Positions 16,305 through 25,102 of a DNA stretch of 64,000 bases are shown in pieces (position 1 is the first letter of the stretch; each line of letters starts with the position of its first letter). The DNA is from Thermanaerothrix solaris (GTDB taxonomy: Bacteria > Chloroflexota > Anaerolineae > Anaerolineales > Anaerolineaceae): positions 434,001 to 498,000 of the forward strand of contig NZ_JAUHMF010000002.1 in the NCBI RefSeq assembly GCF_032334255.1. Reading direction: 5' to 3'. The notes beneath the pieces are model-generated. The model worked only from the letters and a program-made list of their open reading frames with translations, did not search any database and was not told where the DNA came from. Made by a program: the position numbers and the translations under genes.

Positions 16305-17702
16305 CTAAATATGAATGGCGTGCCCCTCGGCAGCATGGGCAGCTTCCATGATCACCTCGCTCAGGGTGGGGTGCGCATGGACGTTGCGCGCGATTTCGGC
16401 GGGAGTCAGTTCCATGCGTTGCGCGAGGGTCAGTTCGGGTAGTAGTTCGGTGACCTCCGGGCCGATCATGTGGGCGCCCAGGATCTCCCCGTATTTGGCA
16501 TCGGTGATGATCTTGACGAAGCCGCCCGATTCACCCAATCCCAGCGCTTTGCCATTAGCCTGGAAGGGGAAGCGCCCCACTTTGACCTCGTAGCCCTCAG
16601 CCCGCGCCTGGGCTTCGGTGAGGCCAAATGAGGCGACCTGCGGCTGGCAGTAGGTGGCGCGGGGCATCATACGATAATCCAAAGTAGTCGTCTCCGCCCC
16701 GGCGATGTTTTCGGCGCAAACGATACCCTGGGCGGATGCCACATGGGCCAGCATCAGTTTGCCGGTAACATCCCCAATCGCCCAAATGCCGGGGACGTTG
16801 GTCGCCATGCGCTCATCAATCACGATGAAGCCACGCTGATCCAGGTGCACGCCGAGTTCCTCCAGCCCTAAGCCCTTGGAGTTAGGGCGAAAGCCAATGG
16901 CGACCAGCGCCTGCTCGGCTTCCAGCACCTGGGTTTGTCCTTCGGCGGAGACGGTTACCCGCGCGCCGTTCGGCGTAGCCTCAACCGCTTCGACTTTATG
17001 GCCGGTCAGGCAGCGAATACCGCGCTTCTCAAAGGCTTTTTTCAGTTCGGCGCTGATCTCTTCGTCTTCCAGCGGCAACAGGCGTGGCAGCATCTCCACA
17101 ATCGTGACCTGACTACCGTAGGCGCTCCAGATGGTGGCGAATTCCACCCCAATGGCACCGGCGCCGATGATGATTGCCGACGCTGGGCGCTTCTCTTGCA
17201 GGATGGCTTCGAGATAGGTCACCACCTTCTCGCCATCTACGGGCCAACCGGCAGGCACGGCCACGCTGGCGCCGGTGGCGATGACGATGTTCTTCGCCTT
17301 CAGGTCGGTGGTCTTACCGTCTTTATCGGTCACCCGTACGGTGTCGCGGGCAGTAAGTTGGGCGGTTCCCATGTAAACCGTAATGTTATTCTTCTTCATC
17401 AGGAAGGCCACACCGCGGGTGAGGCGGTCGGACACCTGGCGCGAGCGCTTGACCGCAACGCTGTAATCCAGTTGCAGGTTTTCAAATGCGAAGCCAAACT
17501 CTTTACCGCGTTCGCGCAGGGTGTGGGCGACCTCCGCGTTCTTAAGGAGGGCTTTGGAAGGGATGCAGCCCACATTCAGGCAGACCCCACCGAGCCATTG
17601 TTTATCCACAATCGCCGTCTTCAGCCCCAGTTGGGCGGCGCGAATCGCACACACATAACCGCCCGGGCCGGCGCCAAGAACCAGAACATCATAATCGCTC
17701 AT
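16305..17702 (-). CDS. lpdA: Dihydrolipoamide dehydrogenase (E3)
   Basis: A 465-residue flavoprotein of normal length that reoxidises the lipoyl arm of the complex and passes electrons to NAD. The FAD site GAGPGGYVCAIRAAQ is at residues 10-24. The redox pair is in GGVCLNVGCIPSKAL (Cys41 and Cys46). The NAD site is IIIGAGAIGVEFA and the second FAD motif is GIWAIGDVTG. The C-terminal active-site base is in HAHPTLSEVIMEAA. It is last in the operon, about 90 bases after the E2 gene, with nothing recognisable between. Confidence 0.97.
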   Translation of the reverse strand: MSDYDVLVLGAGPGGYVCAIRAAQLGLKTAIVDKQWLGGVCLNVGCIPSKALLKNAEVAHTLRERGKEFGFAFENLQLDYSVAVKRSRQVSDRLTRGVAFLMKKNNITVYMGTAQLTARDTVRVTDKDGKTTDLKAKNIVIATGASVAVPAGWPVDGEKVVTYLEAILQEKRPASAIIIGAGAIGVEFATIWSAYGSQVTIVEMLPRLLPLEDEEISAELKKAFEKRGIRCLTGHKVEAVEATPNGARVTVSAEGQTQVLEAEQALVAIGFRPNSKGLGLEELGVHLDQRGFIVIDERMATNVPGIWAIGDVTGKLMLAHVASAQGIVCAENIAGAETTTLDYRMMPRATYCQPQVASFGLTEAQARAEGYEVKVGRFPFQANGKALGLGESGGFVKIITDAKYGEILGAHMIGPEVTELLPELTLAQRMELTPAEIARNVHAHPTLSEVIMEAAHAAEGHAIHI

Positions 17703-17794
17703 AGCAACTCCCTCTTGTGCCTTGATGAGCCTCCCTGCGCGGTAAGGGGGCAGGGAAGCAAGACATTACCCTGGATATTATACCTGGAAGCCGC

Positions 17795-19063
17795 TCAGGC
17801 CTCGGGCCAGGTCTGTAAGGTTTGCACAATCTTGCTTAAAAAGGCATCTGCCACAGCACCATCCAGAATGCGGTGATCAAACGTGAGGGAGAGATAGACC
17901 ATGGGGCGAATGGCAATGGCATCCTCGACCACCACTGGGCGCGGGGTGATCTTGCCCACACCCAGGATGGCGCACTGTGGGGGCAGGATAATGGGAGTCG
18001 CAAAGAGCGAGCCACCCACGCCGTGATTGGTGATTGTGAAAGTGCCACCTTGAAGATCTTCCGGCGTCAGGCGGCGCCCTCGTGCCCGTGTTGCCAGATC
18101 ATTGATCGCCCGCGCCATGCCCAGCAGTGAAAGCCCCTCCGCCTGGCGAATGACGGGCACGACCAGCCCTTCTTCGCCCAGTGAGACGGCGATGCCTAAG
18201 TTGATCGTCTCATAGACACGGATACCTTCATCCGTCCATGAGGCGTTGAGCAAGGGGTAAGCCCGCAACGCAGCGACGGTGGCGAGGGCAAAGTAGGCGG
18301 TATAGGTCAGGTTGACGCCATCGCGGGCAAAGAGCGGTTTATGGGCGGTGTAGTGCGTCACAACGCGCTTGAGGTCGGCTTCCATCACGGTAGTCACATG
18401 GGGGATGGTGCGCGCGCTGTACGAAAGGCGCTCAGCAATTTTCTGACGCATGGGGGTTAGGGGAATGAGCCGCCCTTCCGCTGCTTTCGGCGATGGGGCA
18501 GGGGGTGCCGCCGGTGTTTCTTCGGTCGGACGGAAGAGATCGCCCTCACCGGGGGTTTCCCAGGCCGCAGGTGCTTCTGGCGTGGTGGTTGGGTGGGTTT
18601 CGAGATAGCGCAAGACGTCTTTTTTGGTGATCCTTCCCCCCTCGCCCGTGCCTTGAATTTGGCGCAAATCGAGGTTGTGCTCGCGTGCCAGGCGGGCAAC
18701 CACGGGGGAGATGAAGCCGAGGTCGCGGTCGCGCCCCGGCGGTGGGGGCGGCGCAGCGGGGGTAGCCGGCGTTTCCGTGGGGGTGGGGCTGACGGTCGCC
18801 GCTTCCTCACCGCTGAGGGCTTCGCCGGCGGCGCCGATCCAGGCCAGCACAGTGCCGGCGCGTACGGTCTGCCCGGCGGGCACCACAATTTGCAGCACGA
18901 TTCCGCCGGCCGGGCTGGGTATCTCCGAATCCACTTTATCGGTGCTGACTTCCAGCAGGGGTTCAAATTCGGCCACGGCTTCGCCGGGTTGTTTGAGCCA
19001 GCGTAAGACCGTACCTTCCACCACCGATTCACCTAACTGAGGCATGATTACAGGGGTTGCCAT
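17795..19063 (-). CDS. Dihydrolipoamide acyltransferase (E2) of a 2-oxoacid dehydrogenase
   Basis: A 422-residue E2 core protein. A single lipoyl domain (residues 1-80; lipoyl Lys43 in STDKVDSE) is joined by a Pro/Ala linker to a peripheral-subunit-binding domain (FISPVVARLAREHNLDL to ITKKDVLRYLE, about 118-155). A second linker leads to the catalytic acyltransferase domain ending with the DHRILDG motif. Transfers the acyl group from E1 to coenzyme A. It follows E1 beta by 12 bases. Whether the acyl chain is acetyl or branched cannot be decided from sequence alone; the single lipoyl domain and E1 features lean toward branched-chain. Confidence 0.95.
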   Translation of the reverse strand: MATPVIMPQLGESVVEGTVLRWLKQPGEAVAEFEPLLEVSTDKVDSEIPSPAGGIVLQIVVPAGQTVRAGTVLAWIGAAGEALSGEEAATVSPTPTETPATPAAPPPPPGRDRDLGFISPVVARLAREHNLDLRQIQGTGEGGRITKKDVLRYLETHPTTTPEAPAAWETPGEGDLFRPTEETPAAPPAPSPKAAEGRLIPLTPMRQKIAERLSYSARTIPHVTTVMEADLKRVVTHYTAHKPLFARDGVNLTYTAYFALATVAALRAYPLLNASWTDEGIRVYETINLGIAVSLGEEGLVVPVIRQAEGLSLLGMARAINDLATRARGRRLTPEDLQGGTFTITNHGVGGSLFATPIILPPQCAILGVGKITPRPVVVEDAIAIRPMVYLSLTFDHRILDGAVADAFLSKIVQTLQTWPEA

Positions 19064-19075
19064 TGGAGTACCTCC

Positions 19076-20059
19076 CTAATACGCAGCCAGAGCGCGCAAT
19101 GCCGCGGCGATTTTTTGCGCGTTGGGCATGAACCAGTCCTGCATAGGATGGCTGAAGGGCACGCCGGGCACATCCGGCCCGCACAGGCGGCGCACCGGGG
19201 CATCCAGCGCCTCAAACGCTTCTTCAGCGATGAGAGCGGCAATCTCGGCACCGTAGCCGCCGGTCACATTGTCTTCGTGAACAATAAGAACTTTGCCGGT
19301 CTTGCGTGCCGAATCCAAAATAGTAGTCCGATCCACCGGGGCCAGGGTGCGCAAATCCACCACTTCGACCTCGATGCCCTCGGCGGCGACCATCTCCGCT
19401 GCTTGCAGGGCGTAATAGTGCATCATCCCATAGGTGAAAAGGCTGATGTCGCGGCCGGGACGGGTGACGCGCGCCGGGCCAATGGGTACCGTGTAGTCTT
19501 CGGTGGGTACCTCGCCCCGCAAAAGGCGATAGCCTTTCTTGGGCTCCAGGAACAGCACGGGGTTAGGGTCGCGCACGGCCGCTTTGAGCAAGCCCTTGGC
19601 ATCGTAAGGGTTCGAGGGGATCACCACTTTAAGCCCCGGCACGTGAGCAAAGAACGCTTCCACGCTTTGGGAGTGGTACAAACCGCCGCCGATCCCGCCT
19701 CCGTAGGGCGCGCGGATAACCAGCGGCACGCACCACTCGCCATTCGAACGGTAGCACATGCGGGCGGCCTCGTTCACGATTTGATTGAAGGCGGGGAAGA
19801 TAAAATCGGCGAATTGGATTTCGCAGATGGGGCGCATACCATAGAGCGCCGCGCCGATACCCACCCCCACAATCGAAGCCTCCGCCAGGGGGGAGTCTAT
19901 GACGCGTTCTGGGCCGTATTTATCATATAAGCCCAGGGTGGCGCGGAAAACCCCGCCCCGTTGGCCCACGTCCTCACCCACGATGAACACCCGCTCGTCG
20001 CGGGCCATCTCTTCATCCATGGCCTGTCGAATGGCTTCGACCAGAGTCATCTCAGGCAT
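19076..20059 (-). CDS. 2-oxoacid dehydrogenase E1 beta subunit
   Basis: A 327-residue transketolase-like subunit. Key phrases are VFIVGEDVGQRGGVFRATLGL, SPLAEASIVGVGIGAALYGM, EIQFADFIFPAFNQIVNEAA and the C-terminal VDLRTLAPVDRTTILDSARKTGKVLIVHED. It binds thiamine diphosphate together with E1 alpha. The ATG at 20059 gives MPEMTLVEAIRQAM, the standard N-terminus; an open frame continues upstream to 20242 but lies inside E1 alpha. It overlaps the E1 alpha end by eight bases, consistent with equal synthesis of the two subunits. Confidence 0.96.
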   Translation of the reverse strand: MPEMTLVEAIRQAMDEEMARDERVFIVGEDVGQRGGVFRATLGLYDKYGPERVIDSPLAEASIVGVGIGAALYGMRPICEIQFADFIFPAFNQIVNEAARMCYRSNGEWCVPLVIRAPYGGGIGGGLYHSQSVEAFFAHVPGLKVVIPSNPYDAKGLLKAAVRDPNPVLFLEPKKGYRLLRGEVPTEDYTVPIGPARVTRPGRDISLFTYGMMHYYALQAAEMVAAEGIEVEVVDLRTLAPVDRTTILDSARKTGKVLIVHEDNVTGGYGAEIAALIAEEAFEALDAPVRRLCGPDVPGVPFSHPMQDWFMPNAQKIAAALRALAAY

Positions 20060-21035
20060 GAGACACCTCCGTGCAGAACACAGGACCGGCAGCCTCTTCG
20101 GGCGCGGGGTAAGGGGCCTGGGTGGCTTCGTTGACAGCGGTGTCCACCAGTGCCTTGATCTCGGCTTCCATGGCTTGCAAACGTTCAGCGCTGAGCCAAC
20201 CCTGCGCTTCCAGGTGCTGGCGCATGCGGAGCAGGGGGTCACGGCGCTTGTGCGCTTCGACCTCTTCGCGTGAGCGATAGGAACGGTCGTCGTCGTCCGA
20301 GGAGTGAGGTGTCAGACGGTACATGCGGGCTTCAATCAACGTGGGGCCTTCGCCGCGGCGCGCTTTTTCTACGGCCCGGGCGACGGCGTCATACACAGCC
20401 AGCGCATCCGTACCATCCACGGCGATCCCTTCCAATCCCAGGCCGCAGGCTTTGGCCGCCGCTCCCTCTACGGCCATTTGCTTCTCGACCGGTTCGGAGA
20501 TGGCGTAACGATTGTTTTCGACCATAAAGATCACCGGTAAGCGATGAATGGCCGCCCAGTTAACGGCTTCATACCACTCGCCTTGCGAGGTCGCGCCTTC
20601 GCCGATGGTGGTGAGCACCACCTTGTCCTCGCGGCGCATTTTGATCGCCAGGGCGATTCCTACCGCGTGCGGGGTCTGCGTGGCGACCGGTGCCGAATGA
20701 CTGACGACGTTGGCACGGCGCAGGCTCCAGTGGCTGGGCATTTGCCGCCCGCCCGAACTGGGTTCTTCGCGTTTTCCCATTAAGCTGAGCATGAACTCGC
20801 GCGGGGTGTAACCCAGATAGAGCATCAATGCCAGGTCACGGTAGTAGGGCACCACCCAATCTTCGCCCTTACGCAGGGCAAATGCTGCGCCAATCTGGGC
20901 GGCCTCCTGCCCAATCCCGGAGATGTGAAAGGCGATTTTGCCCTGACGATGCAGTACCCACGCCCGTTCGTCCAGGCGGCGTGCCAACAGCATGTACCAG
21001 AACATGTCCATCTGCTGTGGTTCCGATAGGGTCAT
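20052..21035 (-). CDS. 2-oxoacid dehydrogenase E1 alpha subunit
   Basis: A 327-residue subunit carrying the thiamine diphosphate motif (GEGATSQGEWYEAVNW through VENNRYAIS, about residues 150-185) and the phosphorylation-loop region RLTPHSSDDDDRSYR. Phrases such as GGRQMPSHWS and HSAPVATQTPHAVGIALA resemble branched-chain 2-oxoacid dehydrogenases (BkdA1 type), but the family also includes acetoin and pyruvate enzymes. It is first in the operon, has an AAAGGAGG ribosome site, and commits the 2-oxoacid to decarboxylation. Confidence 0.95.
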   Translation of the reverse strand: MTLSEPQQMDMFWYMLLARRLDERAWVLHRQGKIAFHISGIGQEAAQIGAAFALRKGEDWVVPYYRDLALMLYLGYTPREFMLSLMGKREEPSSGGRQMPSHWSLRRANVVSHSAPVATQTPHAVGIALAIKMRREDKVVLTTIGEGATSQGEWYEAVNWAAIHRLPVIFMVENNRYAISEPVEKQMAVEGAAAKACGLGLEGIAVDGTDALAVYDAVARAVEKARRGEGPTLIEARMYRLTPHSSDDDDRSYRSREEVEAHKRRDPLLRMRQHLEAQGWLSAERLQAMEAEIKALVDTAVNEATQAPYPAPEEAAGPVFCTEVSHA

Positions 21036-21094
21036 GGTAAAGGGCCTCCTTTAATCTGGGAAACCTGTAACAATTGGATTAACATCCTGCAAAT

Positions 21095-21123
21095 AGTGTA
21101 CTTTACAACCGGGTGCAGGGCAA
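21095..21123 (-). promoter_or_regulatory. Promoter of the 2-oxoacid dehydrogenase operon
   Basis: On the minus strand, TTGCCC (21118-21123), 17-base spacer, TACACT (21095-21100), about 60 bases before the E1 alpha start. The remaining 150 bases up to the divergent MFS gene show no clear second promoter. Confidence 0.55.
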
Positions 21124-21277
21124 TAAGAGCGTTCCCCTAGCCTAAAACCCCATCGCTGCTCCAAAGTAACGGGCAAATCCGTAATAAAGCGGTTGGGGCC
21201 AGGTTAAGATACAATCATAGCAACGTAGTATCCTCAAGTTTTTTCCAACCCTATACCTCGGCTTCAGGGAGACCCTT

Positions 21278-22558
21278 ATGCTATTAAAACGCACCTGGAT
21301 CGGCGTGAGCCTGCTCGGATTCATTGGCGCCCTGGCGTGGGCAGTGGAAAACCAGTTTTTCAACACCTTTGTCTATGATACGATCACCCCTGATCCTCGT
21401 CCGATTTCCTGGATGGTGGCTGCCAGTGCCATCACCGCTACTCTGACCAGCATTTTGATGGGTGCGCTGAGCGACCGTACCCGTACCCATTGGGGCCGGC
21501 GGCGTCCTTTTATCCTGGTGGGTTATTTGCTGTGGGGTGTGGCAACTGCGGCTTTCCCTTCCGCAGCGTTGTTTCATCCGATCGGCCTGGCGGTGGGTAT
21601 GGCCATCCTTTTCGACTGTGTGATGACCTTCTTCGGTTCCACGGCCAACGATGCCGCGCTCAACGCCTATGTGACTGACGTGACCACGCCCAGCAACCGC
21701 GGGCGCCTGGTCAGCGTGCTGTATATCGCTTCGGCTGTGGCAAACCTGATCATCTACGCCGGCGCGGGAATGATCATCGAGCGTTGGGGATATTTCCCGC
21801 TTTTCTACCTCATCGGCGGTGGCGTGATCCTGCTCGGACTTATCGGCGGGCTGCTGATCCAGGAGCCACCTCTTCCCTCTGCGCCTGTGGGCAGTTACTG
21901 GGGGCAAATTGCCGATACCTTCCGCTGGCAGAGCCTGCGTCAGCACCGGGATTTTTTCCTGCTTTTGTTGGCTATGGGATTATGGGGGGTGGCGCAACAA
22001 ATTTTCTTCCCCTACCTGCTCATTTATCTCAACCATTATCTGGATTTACCCCCCAGCACCGCTACATTGCTCGTCTTTATCGCCATCTTGTTCGGTAGCA
22101 TTCTCAGCGCTTACCCGCTGGGGTTGCTCACGGACCGTTGGGGCCGCAAGCGCATGGCAGCGCTGGCCGTCCTGTTCGAGATCATCGGCCTGAGTGCGTT
22201 TTCTCTGGCACGATCAGAAGCCACCCTGGCATTGACCGGTATCCTCTGGCTTGGTGCCGGCACGGCCTGGGGCATTGCCACCAATGCCTGGAGCAAAGAC
22301 CTCTTCCCGGAGGATAAGCGCGGTCAATTCGCCGGTTATGTCATCCTCTTTACCGTGGCTTTTACCATGATCCCTGGGCCGCTGGTGGGGGGATGGTTGG
22401 CAACGCACTACGGCATCCCAACCGTGCTGAACGGCAAGCCGGGCTTCATCCCCACACCGTTGATCTTCCAGGCCGCTGCCGCTGCGACCATCTTGGCTGC
22501 CTTGCCCCTGGTGGGGGTGCGCGTTCAGCCCCGCCAAAACACGCCCAACCAGACCTAG
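21278..22558 (+). CDS. MFS transporter, SLC45/GPH-like sugar carrier type
   Basis: A 426-residue inner-membrane carrier with 12 hydrophobic segments. The loop between helices 2 and 3 (GALSDRTRTHWGRRRPFILVG) and its pseudo-repeat after helix 8 (GLLTDRWGRKRMAAL) are the MFS signature. The first, with RTHWGRRRP, resembles the SLC45/GPH sugar:cation branch. An early acidic/aromatic stretch (WAVENQFFNTFVYDTI) also fits that group. It lies alone between the divergent dehydrogenase operon and the CPBP/ABC operon; a GC hairpin without T-run follows it (22596-22620). Substrate unknown, sugar suspected. Confidence 0.85.
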   Translation: MLLKRTWIGVSLLGFIGALAWAVENQFFNTFVYDTITPDPRPISWMVAASAITATLTSILMGALSDRTRTHWGRRRPFILVGYLLWGVATAAFPSAALFHPIGLAVGMAILFDCVMTFFGSTANDAALNAYVTDVTTPSNRGRLVSVLYIASAVANLIIYAGAGMIIERWGYFPLFYLIGGGVILLGLIGGLLIQEPPLPSAPVGSYWGQIADTFRWQSLRQHRDFFLLLLAMGLWGVAQQIFFPYLLIYLNHYLDLPPSTATLLVFIAILFGSILSAYPLGLLTDRWGRKRMAALAVLFEIIGLSAFSLARSEATLALTGILWLGAGTAWGIATNAWSKDLFPEDKRGQFAGYVILFTVAFTMIPGPLVGGWLATHYGIPTVLNGKPGFIPTPLIFQAAAAATILAALPLVGVRVQPRQNTPNQT

Positions 22559-22651
22559 GGCAGGCTCCGTAAGTCGTCATACGGTTCTCGGGGAGCCAAC
22601 CCCTTTGGGTTAAAGGGGCTATCCTGGATTGGCTCTTGATTGTTTTCAAAA

Positions 22652-22679
22652 TTGATAATATAATCATTTTTGTTATCAA
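22652..22679 (+). promoter_or_regulatory. Candidate operator ahead of the CPBP/ABC operon
   Basis: An AT-rich inverted repeat, TTGATAA (22652-22658) and TTATCAA (22673-22679), with a nested TGAT/ATCA dyad. It lies directly before the ribosome site of the CPBP gene. The second gene of the operon encodes a helix-turn-helix protein, a natural candidate to bind here. Confidence 0.45.
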
Positions 22680-22689
22680 AGGAGGCGTT

Positions 22690-23601
22690 ATGAATCCATC
22701 CTTCGATCGTCGGCGGGTCTTTATTTTCATCCTCTTTGCCTTTGGGTTGGCCTGGGCCGTGGGTGGTGTGGTGGCCTTGACCGGTGGTCTGGTCCATAGT
22801 CCATCGCTACCCGGTGGGCTTAATCTGGCCGTGGTGCTCATCGCCACCGGTTACATGTGGGCCCCGGCACTGGCGCACGTCCTCACGCGCCTGGTGACCC
22901 GTGAGGGTTGGCACGACCTGTGGCTGCGGCCTCGTTTTCGGACCGCTTGGCGCACCTGGTTGATTGCCTGGTTTACTCCCCTTTTGGCAACACTGGTCGG
23001 GGCCGCCGTTTTCTTCGCGCTCTTTCCCCAGTACTTTGACCCGGATCTGCTTCAACTCCGGGCTGCCTTGGCGAATAGCGGTCCTCTGGCGACGCTTAAT
23101 CCCTGGCTCTTGGTTGGCCTGATGATTGTGCAAGCCATGCTGGTCGCCACGGTTATAAATAGCCTCTTCACGTTTGGCGAGGAATTTGGTTGGCGGGCCT
23201 ACCTGTTGCAAAAACTCTTGCCCTTGGGTCCTCGCCGTGCCGCTTTGCTCAGTGGCATCATCTGGGGAGTGTGGCATGCACCGGTGATCGCCATGGGGCA
23301 CAACTACGGCCTGGATTATCCCGGTTTTCCCTGGCTGGGAATCCTCGCCATGACCTGGGCGTGCGTGTTGCTGGGGGTTTTCTTCGCCTGGATTACCCTG
23401 CGCGGGCGGAGCGTCTGGCCGGCGGTGATCGCCCATGCCGTGATCAACGGCATCAGTGGAGTGGCCCTGCTGGCGGTGCGGGGACAGCCCAACCCGGTGT
23501 TGGGACCTCTTCCGGTGGCGCTGATCGGCTCCGCTGGGTGGTTGCTTATTGCAGTTTATCTTTTCTTCTTTGTGCGTTGGCCGGACGATGGCGTGGCGTA
23601 A
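22690..23601 (+). CDS. CPBP-family intramembrane metalloprotease
   Basis: A 303-residue membrane protein with about eight hydrophobic segments. The catalytic motifs of the CAAX-protease/bacteriocin-processing family are intact: FGEEFGWRAYLLQKL (paired Glu), then SGIIWGVWHAPVI (His) and WPAVIAHAVINGISG (His). These enzymes cut within the membrane or confer self-immunity to peptides. The ATG at 22690 follows AAAGGAGG. The gene overlaps the following regulator by 14 bases. In this operon it may process or protect against something moved by the ABC exporter; that is inference. Confidence 0.92.
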   Translation: MNPSFDRRRVFIFILFAFGLAWAVGGVVALTGGLVHSPSLPGGLNLAVVLIATGYMWAPALAHVLTRLVTREGWHDLWLRPRFRTAWRTWLIAWFTPLLATLVGAAVFFALFPQYFDPDLLQLRAALANSGPLATLNPWLLVGLMIVQAMLVATVINSLFTFGEEFGWRAYLLQKLLPLGPRRAALLSGIIWGVWHAPVIAMGHNYGLDYPGFPWLGILAMTWACVLLGVFFAWITLRGRSVWPAVIAHAVINGISGVALLAVRGQPNPVLGPLPVALIGSAGWLLIAVYLFFFVRWPDDGVA

Positions 23602-24202
23602 CCGTCTCGAACTGGTGTTGCATCCGGTGCGCCTGCGCTTGATCCTGGAATTGGTCAAAGGTGAGCGCACGGTGGACGACCTGCAGGCTGCCATTCCCGA
23701 GGTCTCGCGTCCCACCCTCTACCGCCATTTGAGACGCCTGGAGGAGGGCGGCCTGGTGCGAGTGGTAGGGCAGCGCGCCGTACGGGGCACGGTGGAAAAA
23801 TCGTACACCCTGGCGACCGAACAGTTGATTCTGGATCAAGCCACTATGGCTCATCTGAGTCGCGAGGAACACCTCGAGTTCTTTGTGACCTTTTTGAGCA
23901 GCCTGCTCGGGGATTATGCCCGTTACTTGGCAGCTCACCCTGCCCCGGATTTGCAAGCCGATGGGGTGGGATTTCATCAACACGTGTTCTTCTTGAATGA
24001 GGCGGAGTTTCAGGCCTTCGTGCGGGCGCTCAATCATGCCTTGCTTCCCTTTGCCCAAAACCAGGCTGCGCCTGGTCGTATTCCGCGCCTGTTTGCGACG
24101 ATCTTGATGCCTTTGGAGATCACTTCTAATTCTGAGATGACGTTGGGAGGAGAAAAGAACCCTCATGAGGATCATCACCGAGAACCTGACCAAAATCTTT
24201 AA
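23588..24202 (+). CDS. ArsR-like winged-helix transcriptional regulator
   Basis: A 204-residue protein with an N-terminal winged helix (LVLHPVRLRLILELVKGERTV, then SRPTLYRHLRRLEEGGLVRVV, residues about 8-65). A longer helical C-terminal half (ATMAHLSREEHLEFFVTFLSSLL) is likely a dimer or ligand domain. The ATG at 23588 is preferred because the extended frame lies inside the CPBP gene. It overlaps the ABC ATPase gene by 38 bases. Probably controls this operon through the dyad at 22652-22679. No metal-binding Cys cluster is seen, so it is not a classical metal sensor. Confidence 0.82.
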   Translation: MAWRNRLELVLHPVRLRLILELVKGERTVDDLQAAIPEVSRPTLYRHLRRLEEGGLVRVVGQRAVRGTVEKSYTLATEQLILDQATMAHLSREEHLEFFVTFLSSLLGDYARYLAAHPAPDLQADGVGFHQHVFFLNEAEFQAFVRALNHALLPFAQNQAAPGRIPRLFATILMPLEITSNSEMTLGGEKNPHEDHHREPDQNL

Positions 24203-25100
24203 CACCCGCCGTAATCAACCTCCCATTGTGGCGGTGGAGGACCTGAACCTGGATATTCATCCCGGTGAAGTATTTGGTTTACTGGGTCCAAACGGCGCGG
24301 GTAAAACCACCACCGTGCGCATGCTGACCACCCTTATCGCGCCTACCGCAGGACAGGCCTTTGTTGGACCCTGGAAGGTGGGACGGGATGACCGCCAAAT
24401 TCGCCAATCGGTGGGGCTGCTGACCGAGGCGCCGGGCATGTACGAAGCCCTCTCGGCTGAAAAGAATTTGACCATCTACGCCCGCCTTTACAACGTCCGC
24501 GATGTTAAGGGCCAGGTTGAGAAATATCTGCGCATGTTGGGACTGTGGGAGCGCCGCGCTGATCCGGTGGGGAGTTTTTCCAAGGGTATGCGCCAAAAAC
24601 TGGCGATCGCTCGCGCACTCCTGCACGAACCGCAGGTGCTCTTCCTGGATGAGCCGACCAGCGGGCTGGATCCTGAGGCGGCGAAACTGGTGCGCGATTT
24701 CATCGAGGAATTGGAGTCGGAAGGACGGACCATTGTCCTCTGTACCCACAACCTGGATGAGGCGGAACGGTTGTGCCATCGGGTGGTCATCTTCAAGACG
24801 CGCCTGATCGCCGTAGATACCCCTGAAAACCTGCGTAAGCGTTTGTTTGGGCGAAAAGTGGTTTTTCATCTGCGCCAGGTGCAGCCGCAGTGGGTGGAGT
24901 TGCTACGTTCTTTCCCCTTCGTGGAAGAGGTGAGCACCTTGGAGAACCGCATCATCGTAGGGTTGCCGAACCCCGAAGAACAGAACCCTGTGCTGGTACG
25001 GCGCCTGGTGGAAGCGGGGGCAGAGATTCAATTTGTGGGTGAGTTACGTCACACGCTGGAAGACGTTTACCTGCGCACGTTGCAAGGTTTGGGAGAGTAG
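24165..25100 (+). CDS. ABC exporter ATPase (NatA/CcmA type)
   Basis: A 311-residue ATPase with Walker A GPNGAGKTTT (about residues 42-51), signature FSKGMRQKLAIARALLHEP, Walker B VLFLDEPTSGLDPEA and switch His (TIVLCTHNLDEAERL). The longer C-terminal part (RLFGRKVVFHLRQV to GELRHTLEDVYLRTL) is typical of ABC-2 exporters for ions, drugs or lipids. It ends two bases before the permease gene. Substrate cannot be told. Confidence 0.93.
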   Translation: MRIITENLTKIFNTRRNQPPIVAVEDLNLDIHPGEVFGLLGPNGAGKTTTVRMLTTLIAPTAGQAFVGPWKVGRDDRQIRQSVGLLTEAPGMYEALSAEKNLTIYARLYNVRDVKGQVEKYLRMLGLWERRADPVGSFSKGMRQKLAIARALLHEPQVLFLDEPTSGLDPEAAKLVRDFIEELESEGRTIVLCTHNLDEAERLCHRVVIFKTRLIAVDTPENLRKRLFGRKVVFHLRQVQPQWVELLRSFPFVEEVSTLENRIIVGLPNPEEQNPVLVRRLVEAGAEIQFVGELRHTLEDVYLRTLQGLGE

Positions 25101-25102
25101 CC

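Noticed and set aside
16935..17876. 313-codon plus-strand frame opposite lpdA
   Set aside because: Shadow of lpdA; the composition is that of an antisense frame and it runs past the E2 gene end.
22807..23715. 302-codon minus-strand frame opposite the CPBP and regulator genes
   Set aside because: Low-complexity Gln/Gly/Pro-rich translation without domains; both genes on the plus strand are clearly real.
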